A stretch of DNA of 64,000 bases. Source: Eunapius fragilis (Eukaryota; Porifera; Demospongiae; Spongillida; Spongillidae). The position numbers and the translations under genes are program-made. The stretch is taken from NCBI GenBank assembly GCA_963681505.1, contig OY811973.1, positions 8,405,263 through 8,469,262 of the forward strand, given 5' to 3'. Below the pieces are notes generated by a model. That model saw only the letters and a program-made list of their open reading frames with translations. It searched no databases and was not told the origin of the DNA. Each line of letters begins with the position of its first letter. Position 1 is the first letter of the stretch. Shown one piece after another: positions 44,873-58,155 of the stretch.

Positions 44873-47800
44873 CTATACACGAGACACCGAGCACAGTGAA
44901 CAGCGCCATGGTTTAGAACTCTTAAAAATGTGGTAAGGCAAAGACAAGCAGCTTGGGTGATACCATTCCATACACGTCCCACACTGTATCATATCTTCCT
45001 TGTGCCATGGAAGGCAACAAATGCAGTAGACTTCTGGTACCTTTAGGGTATTTAGGATTGTGGTGGTACATTGTGCACGACTTTCATCCTCTGCAGCTGA
45101 AGCTGGAAAGACTGACATAGAGGTACTTTCAAAACACTGAAGGAGATGAAGGCGCTGCTTTTTCTCATCCCAACACTGGTCTGATGGCTCATCTCCATTG
45201 CACAAAGATGCTGCACATGCATTGCATACACCCCACAGTCACTTCCATTAGACTGTTGTTGCAATTGACAGTCACGTCACTTTTACTGCAGTGAAGAAGA
45301 CCTTAAGTGTTGCTGGAGAGAGAGTGGTAAGTCGGCCGTCATACATTTAATTCCTCAAAAGTACATCCAATTGTTGACACACAGATCCAATGGGATTTAT
45401 CTACATGTAACATTTGAACACCCTCTCCTCTCAGGAGAGGAAATGAAAAGTTTTCCCCCAAAATTGGATTGTCTTATCCCTTACACTGTGGAAATCCCTT
45501 TTAAGTAGTTGGTTAGCAGCAGAGATGTGTTTGTCTGTCAACCAATCACCTAAAAGGATAGCATTCTTGTCATCTAAATTTAAACTTAGTTCAGACACCC
45601 AAATAGGATTAATACATTCTGCTTCATTTTTGCATGATTTCCCTCCATTCTGTGCAAAGACTGCTGCATTTTTTTACCTTTCAGGACACAACCACAATGA
45701 CTGGGTGAGCAGTCCTTTTTTCATGAGCAATATTCTCGATTTGTACTGTGAGCCTCCAAAGTACATGTAATAAGTTCTGCTTCATCTATTTTTGTGTTGT
45801 TGCTCGGTGCGCTTCCAGGAGAAATAAGCTTTGCTTCATCTTTTCCTTCAATTGTGCTGTTGCTGGATGAGCGTCCAGGAGTAATATGCTCCACTTCATT
45901 TTGGCATGGCCTCACTCCATGGCAATGGCTAGTGCATAGTTTATTTACCTTTAACGACACAACCACATCGCCGCGATGAGCAGCTTTCTGACATAGCAAT
46001 TGTCTCCATAGAATTTATTACAAGGGTTCTGCCTCTTTGAAGCCTCATGCAAGCAAATGAGTTTCTCATCCGTCCATTCTTTCACCTTTAATGCATCATT
46101 TGATGAGCTACTACCAGGATACAACTCTAAATCACTTTCCTGATAGCAGGATTTAAGTACTCCTTGTGCACACCTGAGGCGATGAAACATGCTTTTTTCC
46201 AGTCTTCTCCACAACAATGCATGGTAATCGTCTAGTGTCTGTACGGGCCCGATCAATTCTAGGGATTCTAACAGACACTAGGTCTCCAACATTAAATTTT
46301 CTCATATTCTTGCAGACCAGATACGAATTTTTCATTCTTTCAGCATTGGAGCGGTAATGCTTGTCTGCGTCAATACGTGCTTTGAGGTGCTTGAAGGAGC
46401 TTCCAAATCTGCCACTATATTGTCCTATACAAGTAAGAAATTACACAATAAAAATATATTATTTTGCCAAAATGAGCTTTAAATACAACATACATAGCAA
46501 AAAACAAGCTACTATAAACTGAGACAAAATAAATCATTGCTACATGTACTAAGGGCTATCATAATTATGAATGAACCTTACATTTTACAAGAAGTGATAA
46601 ATACATGACATTAAGACATATATCTTAATTACCCCTCATCATAATTGCATTGTGATACCTTCATTATCATCACTATCAGCATCAACATCATCATCTACTC
46701 CATCATCATCATCAGCCTTTGCTAGCTCAGTACTTTCTGAACAAGTCAGTAGAGATCACAAATTTATGCTTTTTATCCATCCGAGTGTAAAACTGTAGGT
46801 CAAGGCAAAAACAAGCTACATGTACATGTGTATCTAGGTGGAAAATTTGATAAATATTTGAACCCACCTCGGCAATCAAAACTTCATAAACATATGATAT
46901 GCCATATCCACGCATCATATATGCATTTGTAACAGTACCCAGATAAGTACATAATCTTCCTTGCTATATAAGGAGCATGCTTATAACCATGTAAGTGTAC
47001 GTAATTACAACTTCATTAATGACTAACCAAATGATCAGGCAGCACTTTGGATGGTCCAAAGTTGTCATGAAGGTGAATGTTACTTTTCTCACTCTTGCTT
47101 CCATGCCAGTATATGTTGTGAAAATTAGAGTTTGTTTCCCCCTGAATTATTCCAATAAGGTCTGGCTGAATGTGTTGATGGATAAAATGAATAAATTTTT
47201 AAATAAATGCATCTGGTATGACCTTCAATCGATCCATTTCTGCTTTGATATAGTTGAACAGGTGCATATCTGCAGGACTGTAACAAATTTGCACACAGAA
47301 AAGTTTGCAAATGCAACATTGCTTTACACATTAATACCTTAATTACCTTGCATAGAAATCATCTTGATCTTTTGCAGCAGACGCTAGTATAAATAATATG
47401 ATTACCTGTAATGCTAGTTATTCAAATCTTTAACCTTAACTATACCGATCACCTAATATTATATAAAATTAATACCATTATTATAGTTCATGTACGTGGG
47501 TTTCTTCTCACTTATGCATTGTGTTACATTTGTTTCACTTTGCTTTGCATCTGAATCTGGAGTGATGTAATAGTATACATGTACACATACAAATTGCATA
47601 TCATTTACTGACCTGATTCACGACTTCCTTCTCTATCAACAATAAAATAATCTGAATCAAATTGAGAGTGACTGAATAATGTTAGCGGGGAAGTACAATT
47701 CACCTGATACATGTATATCAGTCACTTCTTTCTCAACACCACATGTATCTGCAGCAATATATGGAGTAACAAAGTGCATTAAGATACCTTGGCCTTGTGT

Positions 47801-49753
47801 TATTATTCAACGTATATTATACTGCATAAAATCTGCTGACCTGATTCATCACTTCCTTCTTTATCTACAATACCAGTGGCTGTAAATGAAATAATCTGAA
47901 TCAAATTGAGAGTGACTGAATAGTGTTAGTGGGAAAGTACAATTCACCTGATACATGTATATCAGTCACTTCTTTCTCTACATCACAAGTATCTACAGCA
48001 ATGTATGGAGTTAACAGGTGCATTAAGGTACCTTGGCCTTGTGTATTACTACAAATTATCATATAATTTACTGACCTGATTCATCACTTTCTTCTTTATC
48101 AAAATTACCAGTGACTGTAAAAATCAGAATCAATGAATAATATTGCTAGCATAAATTAAAAACAATTCACCTGATACACCCTGTACATCTGCAGACACTT
48201 CTTTCACAACATCACAAGTATCTGCAGTAATATACGAAGTAACAAGTACAAGTACATCAAGGTATCTTAGCCATACATAAAATACAGAATAGTTACAATT
48301 TTACAATTCTTTAGTCACAAGAATCTATCTCAGCGTCACAAAAAATACATCTATATGTACAAAATATTAGAGACCACAAAAACAAAATGTGCCTTGTAAA
48401 AGTCTACAAGTATTTTTGTATAAATACAAGCTACACATGTGTACTGCACCTAAGATATCAGACACTGCTTCTTCCATAACAATGCCCTTGGTTGTACCAG
48501 GAAATGGTGATGAATGAGGAGGTTGACCAAACACCAGCTGGTAAGGAGTTGTCTTTGTTGTTGCATGCACGCAAGTGTTCAATTTATCTGCAACTATATA
48601 CTGATGTAGTAGATAATTATACTTACATTGAATTTCATGTAGCCAGTCTGTCCAGGACTTAGTTCCCTTGCTTTCATGAAAATGACAGTTTCCTTGCTTT
48701 CATGAAAATGACAAGCTATCATTTCTTCCACTTTCGCATTGCCTCTTTCTACCAGTCCTTGGCTTTGAGGATGGCATGGTCTGCCATTGACAATGGAAAT
48801 TTCACCAGGCCAGTTCTTTACTAATTCGGCCATCAAAGTGCTTGCAAATTCTCGCCCATTGTCAGATTGCAATATTTTGGGTAAGCCAAGATATGCAAAA
48901 ACTTTTGTTGCAAGGTTCCAGGCCACCTCTTTGCTACTCTTCCTCTGAAGGGCAAATAATAGTACATGGAATTTAGACCAATGGTCGATGTAGTGTCCTA
49001 TCCAATTATACGGTCCATCAGGTCGGTGGCGCATGTCTATTAGTTCTACCTAGCTTGTTAAACACCACTGTCAACTTTGTTTTGCTGTGCATAAAGTGTA
49101 ACTCACCTGACCTCTACTCATAAATCCTGATGCAATGATGGGTTTCAGGGGTGCTTGATTGTGCTGTACTTTTTGAGTACTGCAAAGGGGGCACAGGCTC
49201 ACAAACTTCTGTACAGCTGACCGTGGAAGACACTCATAGCATGCCGAAATCTGTAATTGTAAAAACCATACTTTATTATACTGTATAAAATTCATGAAAC
49301 AAATTCTACCAGAATACCTCTGCAAGAGTTTTTTTGTAGCCCACATGACCTCGCTCTTGGCAATGCACCCTGTGAAGTATCTCAAAGAAGTCTTCAACAT
49401 AAGCCACTCTTCTAACGTGGCTAAGCACGGTGGTGTCACTACAATCCTGTATGGTTAACACAGAAAAAACAAGTACAAGTAAAAAATACTTATCACATTT
49501 TTCTAATGCTCACCTTTTTTCTGGCAGGCAAGCAAAGCACATCCGACAGACCAAGCGCAGAATAGGACATTAGGGAAAATTTGCGTGATTTTACCCAAAA
49601 TTTCAAATGATGATCACTATCGTTACAAGTCCCTTTCAAAAGCGCAACGATCTTGTTGCCCTTTGCTCTTGTTATTACTTTACTGCCAGGTTTCTTCCCT
49701 GACAAGAATGAATCCACCAAAAACGTCTGGAAGGTGTCCTTTTGCATGAGCAT
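44873..49753 (-). CDS. KRBA2/Ginger-like integrase element protein with Ulp1 and PHD modules (copy 2)
   Basis: Reading right to left, the N-terminal exon has an ATG at 49753 and FLSGKKPGSKVITRAKGNKI. A zinc-binding exon at ~49443-49071 ends CLPRSAVQKFVSLCPLC. The integrase core at 49034-48620 has YNWIGHYIDHWSKFHVLLFA, LPKILQSDNGREFAS and SQGLVERGNAKVEEM (D, D, E positions). A further exon is TTKTTPYQLVFGQPPHSS (48582-48480). A C-terminal module follows near 46330-46100 (FNVGDLVSVRIPRIDRART; RLRCAQGVLKSCYQESDLE, across a frame change). Then come a Ulp1-type protease end, QQQSNGSDCGVYA (~45260), and a PHD finger, YCICCLPWHKEDMIQCGTC with WYHPSCL and WRCSLC (~45035-44890). The integrase resembles that of KRBA2/SCAND3 and Ginger transposons. 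Frame changes near 46200 and 45200 may be decay or missed introns. Terminal repeats were not found. Confidence 0.65.
47608..48290. repeat. Three tandem ~230-bp units inside the integrase element
   Basis: acctgattcatcacttcctt, aattcacctgatacatgtat and cacaagtatctgcagca recur at 47611, 47838 and 48073. The homologous element at 32.6-35.6 kb has one unit, so this is a local expansion, perhaps of an exon with its introns. Confidence 0.75.
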
Positions 49754-49798
49754 CCATATCGCATATAACCGATCCGCTCTAAATAACGCCTAGCAACT

Positions 49799-49937
49799 CA
49801 CAGTTGGTTGATGAAGTAGCTGTACACAGCGTGTGGTGTTTAAATAGCCCAAACAGCTTGGAGACCAAGAGACTGTTATCAATGTGTATTCTGAACGGTA
49901 CGATACAAGTTGTAACTTCGTAATAGCTTCAGTCCTT
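49799..49937. other. Right flank of integrase element copy 2
   Basis: Homology between the two element copies stops at about 49799 / 35572, which marks the probable element end. No clear inverted partner was found at the left end. Confidence 0.35.
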
Positions 49938-50067
49938 TAATTCGAAATGCAACTGATTACGTCAATACGTTGGTGCAATCTCGAGATTGCGCAAACAAAC
50001 CATGGATCCAGGGTTTGCGCAGGGCAATCCCTGGATTGCGCAAATCCATGCTTCGCGCATAACATAG
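49938..50067 (-). repeat. Hairpin-rich repeat B, copy 3
   Basis: Nearly the same as 36857-36986 (gagattgcgcaaacaaacca, ggatccagggtttgcgc, cgcgcataacata), same orientation. Confidence 0.8.
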
Positions 50068-50111
50068 CTACTTGAAGATGGTGAGCTAGCTCTTTTGAGT
50101 TGCAGGAGGAA

Positions 50112-50240
50112 TGTAATTGCAAGTAAATAAAAAACCTTCTCTATGAGAAAGTTGGTGGGATATAGCGTTTGAAGGCAATGGTGGTGTAAAAAGCAATAAA
50201 CAAGCGTCTGCAACAGTAAGGGAAAATGTCATAGTCCTAT
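50112..50240 (-). repeat. Interspersed repeat A, copy 3
   Basis: Contains ctctatgagaaagttggtgg and agggaaaatgtcatagtcc. It is diverged from the two copies at the left end of the window but covers the same length, showing that repeat A exists without the LINE pair. Confidence 0.75.
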
Positions 50241-52020
<1,780 letters not shown>

Positions 52021-52422
52021 TCTATTTCCATCCATAATTTTGGATGGAAATCCTGAATTAAGGATGACTTTTCGCCGCTCGTATCAACTTCATTTTGCAT
52101 CGTATAGGATAGTTTTTTGGCGATATTAAGCTTCTATAGGCTTTCATCTAAACGGCACTAACTAATTAGTCATTTATTTCCTTCTACTATTTCTCTGACT
52201 TTGATTGTAAGCGGCATTATTACGAACGAACGTTGCAACAAAGCCTAAACAGTGATATTGCTTAGGAAAAATAAAGATAAAACGACTAATTAGATAGCGC
52301 TGTTTAGATGAAGGCCTATAGAAGCTTAATATCCTCCAAAATATCCTATACGAAGTTGATACGAGCGGCGCAAAGTCATCCTTAATTCAGGATGTCCATC
52401 CTAAATTAAGGATGGAAATAGA
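52021..52422. mobile_element. Foldback MITE flanked by TTAA
   Basis: Ends tctatttccatcc and ggatggaaataga. TTAA lies immediately outside both (52017-52020, 52423-52426), the duplication made by piggyBac- and Kolobok-type transposases. Arms of ~120 bp share cgctcgtatcaacttc/gaagttgatacgagcg and aagcttctatag/ctatagaagctt. No coding capacity. Confidence 0.85.
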
Positions 52423-52621
52423 TTAAAGATTAAAACTCTACTAAGCAGTGTCGGTTCAATTTGCCGAGCAAAACTCATGGCGAGCTACTCTGTCCTTCCA
52501 TGTACATTTCATGCCAGCTATTCTACTCTCTTTGCATGCATTTGTCGTGTCGATTCCACTCGGTTTGAAGAGGATACATAATCAAAACAACTCTATCCAG
52601 TAGAAAATATTAAGGAATTGG

Positions 52622-53192
52622 AGCAAAATCACCCTTCTGGGTAGTTTTTCAAGTTTTCAAATTTTTTTGATTTTCCGTGAGCTCCAGAGCTTCTATCAAA
52701 TGGCCCTTACGCATCCTAAATTGGGCTATCCGTCGTAAAGTTATAAGACACCAAATTTATAATTAGCTGTAGAGCTCTTTCATGGTCACATGACGCGTGG
52801 GCTTTAATTGCTTTATTGTCCGCCATATTGGTGCTCGGTTTACTATGAAAATATATGGGCTTATGCTCGGTTTTGGTACTTTTGATATGTAAAACTCGCG
52901 CTCCGAGGGCACAAGTAAAAATCGCATTTTTACAAATGTTAGTCATGTGTTAGACCACAATAATATATATTTTTAAAAGCGAAGTAATGTTACGTACCAA
53001 AACTAAGCATACGCCCATACTTCTCCATTCCATTGTAAACGAGCACCAATATGGCGGACTAATTAGAAGATGAATGCTATTAAGTCACGCGATGAAGAGC
53101 TCTAATACATTTCAATGCAAGCGTTACTTTCTTTTGCTTGTCCTGGAAATTTGTAAAAGTATCACAAGGGTGATTTTGCTAAATACTGTCCC
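52622..53192. mobile_element. Palindromic MITE, long form
   Basis: Begins agcaaaatcacccttctggg and ends cacaagggtgattttgct plus aaatactgtccc. The centre is a large palindrome (gtccgccatattggtgctcg / gagcaccaatatggcggac; agagctct on both sides). The copy at 58423-58670 is the same element inverted, with the centre deleted. The left outer end here is degenerate. TATA follows the right end. Confidence 0.8.
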
Positions 53193-54068
53193 TATAATGC
53201 CTGCTAACGTTCTTGTGTTCTTAAACATCGAATACAAAACAAAGTTTGTTTTGTACGACGCCATTTTGAATAATTATTGGAGCCTGCCCTTAAGTGCGTT
53301 GAGCAAATTTCGTTGGCATGATAAACAGACTAATTTTCAGTGCGTAAGAGAGATTTTGTAGAGGACATAGGGGTCTCCGTTAGAATATGAATAAATATGC
53401 GCTAGGTCCCTTTTTGCTGCAAACAATTTGAAGACTATTACAAAACATAAAAATGACCGTCTTTGCCTTCTGGTTCGATAGCAACAAATAGCTAAACTAT
53501 CCGTTTCTTGGTACGCGAGTTATGCACGAGTTATCAGTATTCACGACCCGGGTCATTTCCTATATAGGAACTATATATACTAACTTAGTTCCTGATATTA
53601 CGCTTAATACACTTGAAACAGACGAATGCGCGTAGTTGCACAAATTTTACGTACACAGTGGTGAGAGTGGAATTAGGACAAAGCGAGAACACAACGTTTG
53701 GTCCAGCATGCGCGCGGCACATAAAAGCATAATGCTCATAAAGATTGTTTTAAGTTAATGCTGACTGCATTCTACTGCATCCAGACGGTCTGTACATGCA
53801 CATCTTGAATGATATTGATATCACCTAACGTGCATGGCAAACTGCATGCGACGGAAAGGTTCAAAATGTACTTATATGGCAGGTGATTTATATGACCCCA
53901 TTTTTGCGACATTATAATTATATACATGTACTTATTAGTGCATTTGGTGCATGCAGTTAAAAAACTATTTCAACACTACGTGTATGAATATGAGATTTAT
54001 GACGCTTGCATGCATGAAATGCATGTTGGCAACATTTAGTTTTGTAATCGCGTTATACAGATTTTGCC
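53193..54068. other. Upstream region of the class C receptor gene
   Basis: AT-rich, with no identifiable repeat or gene. Presumably holds the promoter; no element can be assigned. Confidence 0.3.
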
Positions 54069-56369
54069 ATGATTTCCGGTCAACTGCTACTTCTATCGGC
54101 TGTCTTGTGGCTGTCGCAAGCACACGCCCCGAAGTGCACGCTGAGTATTCTATCACTATTGTCGTATCCCGATCAGAACCCGGCTTTCAACCCGCGCTAC
54201 ACGGACGGTCCTGACATCGTTCCGGCGGGGTATCTAGCCCTGGAAATGATAAACAACAGGTCTGATATCCTATCGAATTACCGCGTTGAACTGGTTGAGG
54301 CTCGCGGGGGCTGTGGCGGGGGGACTCTCACGCTTTCCGAGAAGGCCATTGTGCAGAACATATTTGGCGGGGGAAAGAGAGTGGTTGGGATCGTAGGACC
54401 GCGCTGCTATGACTCAGCCGAGAGAGTAGGTCATCTCATAGCCAAGGACGCGATTGCTCTGGCCAACGTTCATTTCAGCAGCTCTCCGACGCTAGGTACG
54501 CCATCCATCTATCCGTACTCCACTAGTACCACGCCCTCCGTCATGAGGTTCGTCGATGCGTATATCGCTTTAATCATCCGCAACGAATGGGAAAACGCGC
54601 ACGTAGCTTTTCTGTTTGAGGACGACAAACCTTCACACTTCATCCTCGAATACCTGACGGAAAGGCTAAACGTATCGGGTGTAGTTTATTCGTCTATAGT
54701 CACTGATAACTACATTCATGAGGCATTGTTGGGCCTCGAAGCCTCTTCAGCGAGACTGGTTCTAGTGGATCTTGACAGTGTCTTAACACAGAAGTTAATG
54801 TGCGTAGCGTTAAAGAGAAACGCCATTTATCCAAAATACCAGTGGACGTTTTTGCAAGTTAAGTCTATATTCGATGATATTACCTTTGTATACATGGGCA
54901 TCCAATATTCTTGCAATGGCAAGGACTTCACAGCAGCATTGAACAACTCTATTGCATTCAACTTCAGCTACATGCCACGAAACGGTGTCATCATGCAGCG
55001 AGGAGTATCCGGATTAACATATGCTGAGTATGAAGCTAAATATTCCGAAGCTATTCGAAGGTACAACTCTGGAATTTACGGAACACCTGCAAAAATAGCG
55101 AAGGCCAGCAGACTAGGTAATCCCTTTCACGATTCTATATGGGTCTTGGCGTTAGCCTTGAATTCCACAGACGCAAAGCTCAAAGTAATGAATCGGAGCC
55201 TCTGCGAATACGGATATAGACAACCGGATGTGACAAAAATGGTACAGGAGGAAATATTAAAAGTCCGTTTCCTGGGAGCAGGAGGTGAAGTGAACTACAC
55301 TTACAAAACGAAAACGCGGTCCCCGCCGGGTGTTGTAAACCTGTGGATGTACGGTGATTATAGCAAATTCTCTAGCCTCGTGAAGCTTGGTTGTTTTGAT
55401 GACCTTGAATCTTTGAGCATCGTTCTGAAAAATGCATCTTTCATTAAAATCATCAAAGAAAATCGTCAAATCCGTCTACGTTTTGATTACTTTTTTCAGT
55501 CAGCTTCCATACTTGCCTTGCTTCTGACTGCTTCAATCCATGTGCTGAACGTGGTGCATCGATCGCAAAGCGTGGTCAAAGCATCAAGCCATCGGCTGAA
55601 TCATGCAGCATATGTGGGTTCTTACCTTCTAATAGCCACTACCATGGCACTGTCAACAACTGAAGCGAATGATTTCACTTCATCTGCAAAGGGCATTCTA
55701 TGCAATTTGATGCCCTGGATGGCAAGTATCGGATTTGCTTTAGTATACGGGACTGTACTGGTGAAACTGTACCGGCTATATAGCCTTCTCATAGTCTCAG
55801 TCAGGAGGTTTAAACTTCCATCGGCTGATGACACCAAAATACTGAGCGATAAGAACTTATTATTCGTGATTGTCACACTCACAATCCCTGCTGTAATAGT
55901 TTGCACAGTGTGGATGATCATGGACCCGGTGAAAGTTACAACAACGTCCAAACTTGACCTGAGTGCGATGCAGCCAACGATGATTACCTTCGGATCTTGC
56001 TTAATCAGGAGCACGAGCAAGCCCCTGCTATGGGTGGGACTCCTCACTGGATACACATGCCTTCTAGCAAGTATGGTCGCCATAGCTGCTTTCCTCACCA
56101 GGTCCATTTCCATTCAGAACTATAAAACAGACAACATTGTCATTTTGTCAGCGCTTCTGTTTATGCTGTGTGGCATTATCCTGCCCATTTACTTCTTTGA
56201 AGGCACAACGTACACAGATCCAGAAGATGCGCACATGTATCTGTTCCTCATGATGTCTTTCTTCCTCATTATATTCATCTATCTCTGCGTGTTACTCCTC
56301 TTCATTCCACCTGTGTACCCACTGCTTAAGAAGAGATTTCTTGTGTGGACGAGACATCTAAAGCATTGA
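54069..56369 (+). CDS. GABA-B-like class C G-protein-coupled receptor, intronless
   Basis: 766 residues from an ATG followed at once by a signal peptide (MISGQLLLLSAVLWLSQAHA). Residues ~25-440 form the Venus-flytrap ligand-binding domain of the ANF_receptor type: ALEMINNRSDIL, VVGIVGPRCYDSAERV, SSSPTLGTPSIYPYSTSTTP, WENAHVAFLFEDD, FHDSIWVLALALN. Several NxS/T sites fit an extracellular location. Seven hydrophobic helices follow from ~472 to ~748, starting FDYFFQSASILALLLTASI and ending with FLIIFIYLCVLLLFIPPVYP. C545 (ILCNLMPW) and the Cys of ITFGSC are placed for the helix 3-loop 2 disulfide. There is no Cys-rich linker between the two parts, as in GABA-B rather than mGlu receptors, and the tail is short. 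Ligand unknown. Surface signalling receptor, high confidence at family level. Confidence 0.92.
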   Translation: MISGQLLLLSAVLWLSQAHAPKCTLSILSLLSYPDQNPAFNPRYTDGPDIVPAGYLALEMINNRSDILSNYRVELVEARGGCGGGTLTLSEKAIVQNIFGGGKRVVGIVGPRCYDSAERVGHLIAKDAIALANVHFSSSPTLGTPSIYPYSTSTTPSVMRFVDAYIALIIRNEWENAHVAFLFEDDKPSHFILEYLTERLNVSGVVYSSIVTDNYIHEALLGLEASSARLVLVDLDSVLTQKLMCVALKRNAIYPKYQWTFLQVKSIFDDITFVYMGIQYSCNGKDFTAALNNSIAFNFSYMPRNGVIMQRGVSGLTYAEYEAKYSEAIRRYNSGIYGTPAKIAKASRLGNPFHDSIWVLALALNSTDAKLKVMNRSLCEYGYRQPDVTKMVQEEILKVRFLGAGGEVNYTYKTKTRSPPGVVNLWMYGDYSKFSSLVKLGCFDDLESLSIVLKNASFIKIIKENRQIRLRFDYFFQSASILALLLTASIHVLNVVHRSQSVVKASSHRLNHAAYVGSYLLIATTMALSTTEANDFTSSAKGILCNLMPWMASIGFALVYGTVLVKLYRLYSLLIVSVRRFKLPSADDTKILSDKNLLFVIVTLTIPAVIVCTVWMIMDPVKVTTTSKLDLSAMQPTMITFGSCLIRSTSKPLLWVGLLTGYTCLLASMVAIAAFLTRSISIQNYKTDNIVILSALLFMLCGIILPIYFFEGTTYTDPEDAHMYLFLMMSFFLIIFIYLCVLLLFIPPVYPLLKKRFLVWTRHLKH

Positions 56370-56551
56370 GAATTGGATCATAACTTGTAACTGATCAGAT
56401 ATAGATTTGTCAGTTTTGTGTATTCATCATTTCTTATTAGCATGCATGGCTTTGATTTAGCATTATCTCTCAGTGTGTATATGCTTATATCCAACGTATG
56501 TTTCGTATACCATGCTGCATGTTCTTCCCCGTATAACATTTACTCTGTTAT

Positions 56552-56557
56552 AATAAA
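56552..56557 (+). terminator. Candidate polyadenylation signal AATAAA of the class C receptor gene
   Basis: First AATAAA after the stop codon, 183 bases downstream, in an AT-rich context. Confidence 0.45.
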
Positions 56558-58150
56558 ATATAACCTCATTATTAGTGCACCCATCCACTTTGGACATGAT
56601 TCACTGCTCCTACAAATTTTTCCTAATGAGAAATTCTGATAAGGAATGTGGATCCAAAGTCCTATATTACTTTAAAGTTTAATCTCCAGAACAAAATCCT
56701 TATTCAAGCCAGATGCTATTAGCCTTAGAGAAGGATCATCTTATACATTTGCATGCTTTTTGATAACCAAATAAGTTGAATAAAATAAATGCTATGGCAT
56801 AACTGTATACTGAAATAGTCTCCATAACAAACTTAGATTTGTGTCAGTACGATCAATGTCCTTTCGAAAAAACAGGGAGAAAGTGGTAAATCCTTTGATA
56901 TCATCCATAAATAAGGATCATTACTTTAGAGGTTACTGCATGACCATATACACGACAATAGTTTTTAAATTTAGATTTTCCATAAAGTCGGTTGTACCAG
57001 TTTTACTCATACATGTAGTGGGTAATTAGTTATGCTAAAAAATTTACAGCACGTCAAAATTAATACAATCACAGCACTCTATTACAATGATTGCGCCGAA
57101 GTGATGTAGAATAACATGTGCAGAATTGAAGGGTAGTAGTGCTACACCATGAATGATTGTGTTACTATATAAGCTCGCGCATTTCCAACGATCGTCGGCA
57201 TGCAATTGCTATGAGCTCAATTGCAACTTACCCCTCTCCTTGAAGACATGGAAACGGCGATAGATAATGCAATGAATAAATCGTTTGACGAATCGATGCT
57301 GCATGCTTTCGTCAAACACGCGAGCCACCTTTTGCACTCAATCATGCATGCACTGAGCAGTGCGGCGGCCTGGTAATAGCACCCGTCGTTAAAGGATGCA
57401 ACACAACTGGATTTAGACACCGGGCGGCTCGACTTGGGATATTTCGCGTATACTAATGCACGCTAACAGATTCTGCTAAGGCACTGTGTGGTGGCCTGTA
57501 GCCGGCCATACTGATGCTAGGCAGCTTTTGCCATATTAATTATAATCAGACACCTCAAATTTTGATAGTGCCTGCTTTCCTTCACAGGAGATTTGTAAAT
57601 TCAGATGGAACCGCTGCAAAAGTGAGTAAATGCACCATGCAGCTCTCATACCAGTTCTTGTTACTCGCTCCGAATACCCTAACTCCATCAAGAAACTGGG
57701 CCACGTAGCGATGTCAATACGCCGCAACAGCAAAGTAGCATTTGCCAGACACTCACTAAATAACGGAGTTCTGAGGATGCATCTATGAAGAAGATAGAGA
57801 AGAGTGTAAATGCAGAGATGAAGGCTGTTTGCACAGACCCTATGTTTATGGGGAGATGTATTGGAGCCTTAAGAATAGTGACATTTGATTTCCTCCATGT
57901 CACCATTGAGGCGAAGGTTCTGATATCCATGGGGATTTTGCGATCATGCATTCCACCAACTAGGGTCAAAATACACTCTGTGTCACTTATGTGTCTCTAG
58001 CTATGTTAATCAAAACCCACCAGGGCTTCACTGTTGTTCAAATCTATCTGTCTCTTATTCTCTATGCTGGGCATGCTGGAAAGCTGGTGATCAAGTTTAA
58101 GAGCTTTACATGTATATCATTATAAACTTTACCATTCTGTGTGCATCCAT
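56558..58150. other. Intergenic stretch
   Basis: Only short frames without recognisable domains. A possible exon near 57590-57640 (after ttccttcacag) is too weak to call. Confidence 0.3.
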
Positions 58151-58155
58151 AGGTT

